Below are positions 10,132-17,073 of a DNA stretch of 64,000 nt, in pieces. Numbering within the stretch: position 1 is the stretch's first letter; each line of letters starts with the position of its first letter. The notes below the pieces were generated by a model. That model made no database searches, had not been told where the DNA came from, and was given only the letters and a program-made list of their open reading frames with translations. The position numbers were made by a program, and so were the translations under genes. Source of the DNA: Arcticibacterium luteifluviistationis (GTDB lineage: Bacteria; Bacteroidota; Bacteroidia; Cytophagales; Spirosomataceae); contig NZ_CP029480.1 of the NCBI RefSeq assembly GCF_003258705.1, positions 2,728,001-2,792,000 on the forward strand, written 5' to 3'.

Positions 10132-10544
10132 AAGATTAGTAAAAGGAGGAAAAACACCTAGTGTAAATGATAACATTTAGTTAATAAACGACCAAATAGC
10201 TGAATCGATTAAATAATTAAGCAAGGGCTCTTTTTAAATAATTGGTATTTAAAAAGCATGAAAATCAAAGGGACACTAATAGACAAATAAGGAACGAGAG
10301 CAGCTTATTTTATAACACAATATTATCCTAAAATCAAAATCAAAAATGGCTCAAAATATTGATTGAGGTTCACCGCGACTACGTCAAATTATCATAGTTT
10401 TAGACCGTCTTTTTTGTAAGAATTTATAGTAAAATAGTTGCTAAAAATTTATCCACTTTTAATCCGATCAGCCAAAAAAAGTTTTTTTTCTATCAAAATC
10501 GAATAAGATTTTGAGCATAAATTCTGTTTTCAAACTAGTATAAA

Positions 10545-10602
10545 CAAAAAAAAGGAAGACAAATGAATTAGGATTTACATCCAAAATTCATCGTCTTCCT
10601 TT
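10545..10602 (-). terminator. Terminator after the carbonic anhydrase gene
   Basis: A stem AAAGGAAGAC/GTCTTCCTTT (10551-10560 with 10593-10602), extended inward by ATGAAT/ATTCAT, lies 21 bases past the carbonic anhydrase stop on the minus strand and is followed by a run of T. A strong intrinsic terminator. Confidence 0.8.
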
Positions 10603-10623
10603 CTAGAAAAAATATTCTACTTT

Positions 10624-11259
10624 TTACAGCTCGTATTTATAGATATCTTCTATTGAAGATGTATCTCCGGCTTGAGCCTCAAAAAGCTCTTTTATTAAAC
10701 CTGTTTTTAGCTCTAATATCCAAGCGTGTACATGAGGTGCATTCCCATTTTTCCACGCCTTTTGAATAATTGATGTTTTAATCAAGTTTTTAGCTTGCTC
10801 TATTGCATTAAGTTCACAAAGCCTGTCAAACTTAGCCTCTTCATCTTTTAAGGCGGCTAACTCATCACTATTCTTAACAAACACATCTTTTATATGTCTA
10901 ATCCACTTGTTAATAATCCCGATATTCTGACGTGACATAGCTGCTTTTACACCTCCACAGCCGTAATGCCCTACTACCATCACATGTTTTACCTTCAAAA
11001 CCTCCACAGCATACTGCAATACAGATAACATATTAATATCTGTATGAACTACTAAGTTGGCTACGTTTCTATGAACAAAAATTTGACCTGGCTGCGTATT
11101 TGTGATTCTATCTGCTGGGGCACGGCTATCTGCACAGCCAATCCATAAAAATTCTGGACTTTGGCCTTCGGCCATCTTATTAAAAAACACTGGATTAACT
11201 ATATTTTGAGCATTAGCCCACTCTTTATTATCTGCTAAAAGTTTTTTATATGTTTCCAT
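10624..11259 (-). CDS. Beta-class carbonic anhydrase
   Basis: A cytoplasmic zinc enzyme that interconverts CO2 and bicarbonate. The 211-residue protein carries the beta-class zinc site: Cys42 and Asp44-x-Arg46 in GCADSRAPAD, then His98 and Cys101 in VVGHYGCGG. The FVHRNVANLV block between them is also typical. Its gene starts 22 bases after the SulP transporter gene on the same strand, which suggests that bicarbonate taken up by the transporter is handled here, or the reverse. A terminator follows the gene. Confidence 0.94.
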   Translation of the reverse strand: METYKKLLADNKEWANAQNIVNPVFFNKMAEGQSPEFLWIGCADSRAPADRITNTQPGQIFVHRNVANLVVHTDINMLSVLQYAVEVLKVKHVMVVGHYGCGGVKAAMSRQNIGIINKWIRHIKDVFVKNSDELAALKDEEAKFDRLCELNAIEQAKNLIKTSIIQKAWKNGNAPHVHAWILELKTGLIKELFEAQAGDTSSIEDIYKYEL

Positions 11260-11281
11260 TGATATCTTATTTCTTTTTTAA

Positions 11282-12850
11282 TTAAACTGTCTCTTCTAAA
11301 CCTATTTTTTCATCTCCTTTCCCAAACTTGAGCTTGGTTCTGGTTATATCCAAAACATTAACTTTGATATTCTTTTTGACGGAATCCTTTACAAAATCTT
11401 CGATGGTCAAGAAAATATCATGATCAATAAAATCGATATTTCTTCCGTCTAAAGTTAACTCATCTCCCTCTTGTAATTTACTTAGGTTTTTAACTAGTTC
11501 AGCACGATTATAAAAGAAAACATCCTTTTGGAAATCTATAATAGTATGATTACCAGTTTTTGAAGGTTTAATAACCGACTTGAAATTAGTATAAAGTACA
11601 TAACCTATACCTACCATCAAACCAATCAAAATACCCACTAAAAGGTCTGTAAATAATACCGCAACAATAGTTACAATAAATGGAATGAACTGATCATGCC
11701 CTTCAGAATACATTCTTTTAAACATTTCTGGCTTAGCAAGTTTATAACCTACTACGATTAAAACAGCCGCTAAAGCTGCAAGAGGAATCATATTCAAAAG
11801 GTTTGGAATAAACATTACACAAACCAATAAAAGAATACCATGAAAAATAGCAGAAGTTTTAGTTTTACCACCTGCCTGAATATTTGCCGAACTTCTTACA
11901 ATAACTTGAGTGATTGGAATACCACCAATTAAACCTGACAACATATTACCAGCACCCTGAGCTACTAACTCTCTATTAGTAGGTGTGATATTCTTGTCTG
12001 GGTCTATCCTATCTGTTGCTTCAACGCAAAGTAGTGTTTCCAAACTCGCTATGATTGCAATTAAAAAACCAGTTTTAATTACACTAATGTTAGTAAAAGC
12101 TGACCATTGAGGGAATCTAAAAAGCTCTAAAAAGCCTGCCGCAGATTCTGTTTGTGGCAATTGCACCATGTGCTCCGCCTCTAAAGAAAGATTCTCCGGA
12201 TAAAAATAATTGATAAATATACCAGCAAAAACTGCTAATAATGGACCAGGGATGATGCCTAAAATTTTATTTTCTTTTACCCATTTTTTATCCCAAAGAA
12301 TAAGAATAGCTAAACAAACAACCCCAATAACAAGGGCCCCTGTATTAAAATTACCTAAATTAAATAGCTCAGAGATAGTATTTTCTCCATCACTTTGAAT
12401 AAAGCTAGAATCGCCTTCTGGGTCTGTATCAATACCGAAGGCATGAGGAATTTGTTTTAAAACTATGGTAATACCAATAGCCGCAAGCATTCCTTTAATT
12501 ACAGATGACGGGAAATAAAAGGCAATTTTACCCGCTCCTATAAAGCCTAAAATTAACTGTATAAAACCTCCTATCACCACACTGGCTAAGAAGATTTCGT
12601 AAATCTGAAATTCATTAATGGCAGAAGCCACAATCACAGCCAAGCCCGCGGCTGGACCACTAACACCTAATTTTGAACCACTAATAGCTCCTACTACTAC
12701 ACCACCAATAATTCCGGCAATAATTCCAGAGAAAAGAGGGGCCTCAGAGGCTAAAGAAATACCTAAACAAAGAGGAAGGGCTACTAAAAACACTACCAAA
12801 CCTGCCGATAGATCGCCACCGAAATTCTTAAACGAAAATTCGTTTTTCAT
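11282..12850 (-). CDS. SulP family inorganic anion transporter (probable bicarbonate transporter)
   Basis: An inner-membrane anion transporter of the SulP/SLC26 family, 522 residues. The N-terminal membrane part begins with FGGDLSAGLVVFLVALPLCLGISLASEAP and contains AISGSKLGVSGPAAGLAVIV (around residue 60), the substrate-site signature; about 12-14 membrane segments run to residue 420. The last 90 residues form a short cytoplasmic STAS-like domain (FYNRAELVKNLSKLQEGDELTLDG). Coupling with a carbonic anhydrase gene suggests bicarbonate as substrate, as in BicA-type proteins, but sulfate or another anion cannot be excluded. Confidence 0.88.
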   Translation of the reverse strand: MKNEFSFKNFGGDLSAGLVVFLVALPLCLGISLASEAPLFSGIIAGIIGGVVVGAISGSKLGVSGPAAGLAVIVASAINEFQIYEIFLASVVIGGFIQLILGFIGAGKIAFYFPSSVIKGMLAAIGITIVLKQIPHAFGIDTDPEGDSSFIQSDGENTISELFNLGNFNTGALVIGVVCLAILILWDKKWVKENKILGIIPGPLLAVFAGIFINYFYPENLSLEAEHMVQLPQTESAAGFLELFRFPQWSAFTNISVIKTGFLIAIIASLETLLCVEATDRIDPDKNITPTNRELVAQGAGNMLSGLIGGIPITQVIVRSSANIQAGGKTKTSAIFHGILLLVCVMFIPNLLNMIPLAALAAVLIVVGYKLAKPEMFKRMYSEGHDQFIPFIVTIVAVLFTDLLVGILIGLMVGIGYVLYTNFKSVIKPSKTGNHTIIDFQKDVFFYNRAELVKNLSKLQEGDELTLDGRNIDFIDHDIFLTIEDFVKDSVKKNIKVNVLDITRTKLKFGKGDEKIGLEETV

Positions 12851-12933
12851 AAAAAATAATTAATTGAAAAGTAAAAAAAGTAAAGACCTCTTGTCTAAAG
12901 ACAAGTCAGATCTATCCAAACAATAATTAGAAT

Positions 12934-13242
12934 TTATGCGTGATCGGGAGGTGGACCAACAATAGCAGAAAAGTCACCATCATAATCTGATGGACTATCT
13001 ATAGTGTATAAAGAACGCTTACCAAGGAAATAGAATAAATCATCTGCCAAACCGACTTTTGCCAACTTTTTTGAATCTAATTCGTCCCGAGAGTCGTCTT
13101 CATTGTCATGTTCTTCATTAATTTGAAGAAAAGTAGTGATGTTTACCTCGCTAACCATACGCAGCACATAAACCTGTCCGCCTAAAAAGGCAAACAGAAA
13201 CGTGAGAAGAGCGATATTTTTACCGAGCTTTTTAAACATCAT
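12934..13242 (-). CDS. Small acidic membrane-anchored protein, unknown
   Basis: 102 residues with one N-terminal hydrophobic segment (about 9-29, ALLTFLFAFLGGQVYVL) and a strongly acidic middle (EEHDNEDDSRDELD), then a C-terminal tail ending GPPPDHA. I do not recognise the family. It lies 83 bases upstream of the SulP transporter gene on the same strand, with a good -7 element before it, so it may be the first gene of the anion transport/carbonic anhydrase unit and might act as an accessory subunit; that is inference. A second Met at position 2 makes the exact start trivial. Confidence 0.7.
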   Translation of the reverse strand: MMFKKLGKNIALLTFLFAFLGGQVYVLRMVSEVNITTFLQINEEHDNEDDSRDELDSKKLAKVGLADDLFYFLGKRSLYTIDSPSDYDGDFSAIVGPPPDHA

Positions 13243-13261
13243 AATTGTCCGAGAGTATAAT

Positions 13262-13269
13262 CAAAAATA
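13262..13269 (-). promoter_or_regulatory. -7 element (TATTTTTG) before the small acidic protein gene
   Basis: An exact TAnnTTTG match 20 bases before the ATG at 13242 on the minus strand. It could drive the unit small protein-SulP-carbonic anhydrase. Confidence 0.4.
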
Positions 13270-13309
13270 GACCTAAAAAGTTTCATCAAAATAAAGAAAA
13301 TATTAATCA

Positions 13310-14497
13310 ATGTCTCTTGAAATCCTTATAGATGCTAATAATCAAGCAAGAAGCTTAGGTAAAATAAATACCACAGCCTTCGCTTTAAAAAACCCAAACA
13401 AGTGGAAACCCGAATTTCTAAGGGCTGTATTAAAACAATATCAATTTTTAAAGAAACTTGAAACCAAAATACCTGCTTGGTTTGAGAACAAAGGTATAAT
13501 TGGAGCAGAAATAATAAACATAGAGCAATGCTCTTCAGAAGAAACTGGCCAACATAAATTTAAAAACCACTCCGGTAAGCTAGCATTAGACTTAACTGGT
13601 GGTTTTGGTGTTGACTCTTATTTCCTAGCCCAAAATTTTGAAAGACTCATTTCCTGTGAAGCCATTTCTTCTTTGCAAAACGTGGTCAAACACAACTTCC
13701 AGAATTTAGGTATTTCTAATGTAGAGTTTGTCAATCAAAAAGCAGAAGACTTCATAGGCTGTTCTAATTATCAGTTTGACTTAATTTATCTAGATCCAGA
13801 TAGACGAGGAGAAAACAACAAAAAGTTAGTTTTACTGGAAGATTGTAGCCCTAACTTGGTTGAAATACTCCCTCGCCTTTTGGAACTTAGCCCTACCATC
13901 ATTGTCAAATACTCTCCTCTATTAGATATTCAACTTGTCTTGAAAACCCTTAGTAACATTAGGAATGTTGAAGTTATAGCTATCCAAAATGAAGTAAAAG
14001 AGCTACTTATAACAATAACAGATTCCACTGAGCATACACCTGTTCAAATAGTTTCTACCAATATCAAGAAAGATAAAACCGAAACTTTTAGCCATACTAT
14101 TGAAAAAGAAAATGAAGCCTTCACCCCATTTCAAGAGCCTCAAAAATATTTATATGAACCGAATGCAGCCATTATGAAGGCGGGAGCTTTTAAAAGTGTG
14201 GCTGTTAAATATGAAGTAGCTAAGATAGCCCAGCACAGCCACTATTATACCTCTGAGGCTCTAATTCAAGATTTCCCTGGCAGAACATTTAATATAGAAA
14301 AAGTGTTACCCTATAGTACAAAGGCCTTAAAACCTTTGGCAAAACAAAAGTTTAACGTTTTGGCGAGAAATTTCCCTTTGAATCCTGTGACTATTTGCAA
14401 GAAACACCATCTTAATACAGGAGGAGACTCTTATTTAATCTTTACCCAAAATCACAAAAACGAAAAGATAATTTTATTTTGCAGTCGCACTTTTTAA
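13310..14497 (+). CDS. THUMP-like-domain SAM-dependent methyltransferase
   Basis: A 395-residue cytoplasmic class I methyltransferase. Motif I appears as LALDLTGGFGVDSYFLA (about residue 93), a following acidic residue at SCEAIS, and the motif IV-like FDLIYLDPDRRGENNKK near 155-170. An N-terminal helical segment precedes the Rossmann domain and the end (PFPLNPVTICKKHHLNTGGDSYLIF type) matches the C-terminal THUMP-like domain found in this Bacteroidota family. A nucleic-acid substrate is suggested by the domain, but none has been identified from sequence. The next gene starts 11 bases after the stop. Confidence 0.8.
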   Translation: MSLEILIDANNQARSLGKINTTAFALKNPNKWKPEFLRAVLKQYQFLKKLETKIPAWFENKGIIGAEIINIEQCSSEETGQHKFKNHSGKLALDLTGGFGVDSYFLAQNFERLISCEAISSLQNVVKHNFQNLGISNVEFVNQKAEDFIGCSNYQFDLIYLDPDRRGENNKKLVLLEDCSPNLVEILPRLLELSPTIIVKYSPLLDIQLVLKTLSNIRNVEVIAIQNEVKELLITITDSTEHTPVQIVSTNIKKDKTETFSHTIEKENEAFTPFQEPQKYLYEPNAAIMKAGAFKSVAVKYEVAKIAQHSHYYTSEALIQDFPGRTFNIEKVLPYSTKALKPLAKQKFNVLARNFPLNPVTICKKHHLNTGGDSYLIFTQNHKNEKIILFCSRTF

Positions 14498-14508
14498 CCA
14501 AAAAATAT

Positions 14509-15369
14509 ATGAAAAAAATAACAGCATTTTTACTATTCATTTGCCTCACAGCTGCTTCTAGTACATTCGGTCAGCACATTCTAAAAAGCTCTACTTTATA
14601 TGAAGGAGAAGTGTTCACAACAGATTACATTTTCATTCGCTCAGAAGCGAAATCCTTAGAAAAAGACTGGAAGACCTACCTATCAAAAACAGGAAGTGTT
14701 TCAGACGACAAAGATCTACTAACTGTAAAAGTTAACTCTAGTGATATTAGCAGAGATTTAGATAAAATCATCAGCTATATTGTAGACCATAAAGAGTTTT
14801 CTGCAGTTCATGTGATATTGCTAGATGACAATAATCGCTCTTTAAATGTCAATCAAATCAATCCAGAAGCTCTAGAAAGACTTCTTTTTGATTTTTACGA
14901 CTTGGCCTATTATAATGAAGAGCTAAGAATGGCAAATACTGATTTAGAATTAGCAGAAAAACTTCATGATAATGCTGAAAAATCTAAATCTAGGGCGGAA
15001 AGAGCTTTAGCTTCAAATTTGAAATCTCAAGAGAAATATGGTAAAAAGCTTTCTCAATCTCCAGAAAAACTAGCTGAAATTATTCATGACAAAAATGAGG
15101 TTTACCAGCAAATTCTTCAGCGTGATGTAAATGCGACAGATAGTACAGAAACGGATCCTGACGATCTTGACAAAGAATTCTCAAAACAAGAGAAGAAAAT
15201 CATCAAAACTAGAAATCTAGAAGAGAAAAATGCAGACAGATTAATTAAAGCGGAAAAGGAATTTGAAGGCTTAACAGATGATCTTATAGCTGCACGTGTG
15301 GAACTAGGAAAAGCAACTCAAGTTTTAGAAAGTAAAAAAGTCGTTATTCAAGATTTAAAGAAGAAATAA
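14509..15369 (+). CDS. Exported coiled-coil protein, unknown
   Basis: 287 residues from the ATG at 14509, chosen because MKKITAFLLFICLTAASSTFGQ is a clean signal peptide; a start 30 bases upstream would overlap the preceding gene and place extra residues before it. After the signal come about 110 residues of mixed structure (VYEGEVFTTDYIF-like beginning), then two long heptad-rich helical regions (about 130-200 and 235-285) rich in Lys, Glu and Leu. I do not recognise a family. It is probably cotranscribed with the methyltransferase and its stop lies one base from the end of dprA on the other strand. Confidence 0.7.
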   Translation: MKKITAFLLFICLTAASSTFGQHILKSSTLYEGEVFTTDYIFIRSEAKSLEKDWKTYLSKTGSVSDDKDLLTVKVNSSDISRDLDKIISYIVDHKEFSAVHVILLDDNNRSLNVNQINPEALERLLFDFYDLAYYNEELRMANTDLELAEKLHDNAEKSKSRAERALASNLKSQEKYGKKLSQSPEKLAEIIHDKNEVYQQILQRDVNATDSTETDPDDLDKEFSKQEKKIIKTRNLEEKNADRLIKAEKEFEGLTDDLIAARVELGKATQVLESKKVVIQDLKKK

Positions 15370-15370
15370 G

Positions 15371-16480
15371 CTACTTCAGTTTAAACTTCTTTCCTGGCAT
15401 TGCTTTTACCAAGTCTTGAAACTCAAGATTTAGTAAGAGTGATGCCAGTTTGTTTAAAGGGATATTGGTTTCGAAACTCAAGTCATCTATTTGAATTTCC
15501 CCTTTTTGCATGAACAAGGAGAGTACCTTGCTTTCATCATCTGTGAACTTAGTTAGGTCTAACTCAGAAGTAGCCTGTTCATATGTAGGTTCACCATCCA
15601 GTGACCAATTCAAGTCTCCTATAATATTCTTAGCAGAAGTTAAAATCTTAGCCTTATTCAGTCGAATCAATGTGTTTGGTCCTTCAGAATAAGTCATTCC
15701 TATAGCACCCGGCACTGCATATACCTCTCTATGGTAATTATTCCCATATTCGGCAGTTACTAATCCCCCACCCCTTCTGGCAGACTCTACTATAATTACA
15801 GCATCACTCAATGCCGCTATAATTCTATTTCTAGCTATAAATTGTGGGCCAATTGGCTTTACATCATTTTTGTTTTCTGTTACTAAAGCTCCATTTTCGG
15901 TAATATCCTTTACATATTTTTTATGAGCCGCAGGATAAACAAAGTCAAAACCACCAGCCATTACAGCCACCGTTTGCAGGTTGTTTTTCAAAGCCGCTTT
16001 ATGTGCCGTCACGTCAATGCCATAAGCTAAACCACTTATCACTGCCACACCATATTCTGCCAGTTCAGCTACTATATTTTCTGTAACTTCTTTTCCGTAA
16101 TCTGTAGCTTTACGCGTACCTACTATACCCACCGTTCTGGTATAGTTTAGGTCTTTAGAACCTTGACAAAAAATAATAGGTGGAGCATCATAAAGACCTT
16201 TAAACCGTTGCGGGTAGCTGGCATCTTGAAAACTAATAATCTGAAAGTTCTTTTTGATAGAATCCGTTAAAAGTTTTTCGGCCGCTGGCAAACCTTTTTT
16301 TGCCTTCTTAATACCCGAAATTATACCTGGACCTATCCCAGGCGTTTTTAACAATTTCCCTTCAGGTGATTCCAATACAGCTTTTGCCGTACCAAAATAG
16401 CTTATCAAATGCCTAAAAAGAACACCACCAATACCGTCTGCTTCTTTCAGAGCCAACTTATACACTAAATCTTCCTGCAT
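15371..16480 (-). CDS. dprA: DNA-processing protein DprA
   Basis: DprA binds incoming single-stranded DNA and loads RecA during natural transformation. The 369-residue protein has a helix-hairpin-helix-like N-terminus (LLKTPGIGPGIISGIKKA), the Rossmann DprA core with VGTRKATDYGKEVTENI, ISGLAYGIDVTAHKAAL, VMAGGFDFVYPAAHKK, FIARNRIIAALSDAVIIVE and GGGLVTAEYG, and a C-terminal winged-helix of about 60 residues. Length and motifs are complete. It starts 3 bases after the small MerR gene, so the two form an operon, and it converges with 14509-15369 with almost no spacer. Confidence 0.95.
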   Translation of the reverse strand: MQEDLVYKLALKEADGIGGVLFRHLISYFGTAKAVLESPEGKLLKTPGIGPGIISGIKKAKKGLPAAEKLLTDSIKKNFQIISFQDASYPQRFKGLYDAPPIIFCQGSKDLNYTRTVGIVGTRKATDYGKEVTENIVAELAEYGVAVISGLAYGIDVTAHKAALKNNLQTVAVMAGGFDFVYPAAHKKYVKDITENGALVTENKNDVKPIGPQFIARNRIIAALSDAVIIVESARRGGGLVTAEYGNNYHREVYAVPGAIGMTYSEGPNTLIRLNKAKILTSAKNIIGDLNWSLDGEPTYEQATSELDLTKFTDDESKVLSLFMQKGEIQIDDLSFETNIPLNKLASLLLNLEFQDLVKAMPGKKFKLK

Positions 16481-16483
16481 AAT

Positions 16484-16792
16484 TTATCCTCTAATTTTCA
16501 CCAAAACTTCTTTGACATAGGTAAGCCTATCAATCACACCTTGATTATCGTTTTTCTTTACTTTTTTTGATTTCAATTGGTCTTTAACACCCTGTAGGGT
16601 ATAATTATCTTCATCTACCAAGGCTATAATTTCCCCTATTTTTTCAATATCCTTTTTTGTAAAAGCTTTATTCTTTCCTCTTGTCTGGATTTTAAGATTG
16701 AACTCGCGTTCGTAATAACGGATTTTTGATGGGGCTACCTCAAAGTGTTGTGCTACCTCCTCGGTACTGTAAAACAGTTTCATATCTTTCAT
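16484..16792 (-). CDS. Small MerR-family DNA-binding regulator
   Basis: 102 residues, almost all of it a MerR-type winged helix: YSTEEVAQHFEVAPSKIRYYEREFNLKIQT then AFTKKDIEKIGEIIALV. There is no C-terminal effector domain or metal-binding cysteine cluster, so the input signal is unclear; the length is typical of the short MerR-like proteins of Bacteroidota. It is translated just before dprA. A second in-frame Met at residue 4 (16783) may be the true start, because a -7 element at 16801-16808 would place the RNA start within a few bases of 16792. Confidence 0.82.
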   Translation of the reverse strand: MKDMKLFYSTEEVAQHFEVAPSKIRYYEREFNLKIQTRGKNKAFTKKDIEKIGEIIALVDEDNYTLQGVKDQLKSKKVKKNDNQGVIDRLTYVKEVLVKIRG

Positions 16793-16800
16793 AGTGGACT

Positions 16801-16808
16801 CAAAAGTA
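16801..16808 (-). promoter_or_regulatory. -7 element (TACTTTTG) before merR-dprA
   Basis: An exact TAnnTTTG match on the minus strand only 9 bases before the annotated ATG, giving a very short or absent leader. Confidence 0.4.
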
Positions 16809-17018
16809 TGTTCAATTTATCAATCTAAAAAGCATCAAATATGCTAATAGCAATTTAGCTAATTATTTTAGCTATCGAAGTATTGGTAAATAGTTCTGAA
16901 ATAAATTTTAGGACTTATTAAAATCCGAAGACTGGGAACATAAAAGGAAATCATTTTCATGATTGACTTTAAACACAAATGGATTGCCCTTTTACTTCCA
17001 AAAACATCATATAAACCC

Positions 17019-17026
17019 TACTTTTG
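17019..17026 (+). promoter_or_regulatory. -7 element (TACTTTTG), promoter of alaS
   Basis: An exact TAnnTTTG match that lies 48 bases before the ATG at 17074. It sits inside a longer open frame that begins at 16963, and so argues that this extension is not translated. Confidence 0.45.
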
Positions 17027-17073
17027 CAGGAATTTTTCAAACATATCTGTTTAAGGCAATAAACTCTTTTAGA

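Larger units (their letters stand above)
9881..10623. other. Long AT-rich spacer between susC and the carbonic anhydrase gene
   Basis: No credible gene is seen in this 743-base stretch. It holds the presumed susC promoter region (-7 match at 10124-10131, giving a leader of about 235 bases), an AT-rich hairpin at 10230-10256 (10-bp stem CTTTTTAAAT with a 7-base loop), and at its end the terminator of the carbonic anhydrase gene (10545-10602). Confidence 0.6.

Noticed and set aside
10230-10256. AT-rich hairpin as a terminator or riboswitch
   Set aside because: It is nearly all A and T, far from any gene end, and shows no conserved riboswitch features.
10449-10457. DnaA-box-like TTATCCACT in an AT-rich spacer, suggesting an origin
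   Set aside because: Only one imperfect box is present and no dnaA, dnaN or box cluster lies nearby.
12889-12904. Hairpin CTTGTC/GACAAG between the small acidic protein gene and sulP as a terminator
   Set aside because: The stem is only 6 bp and no T-run follows, so it would not clearly separate the two genes.
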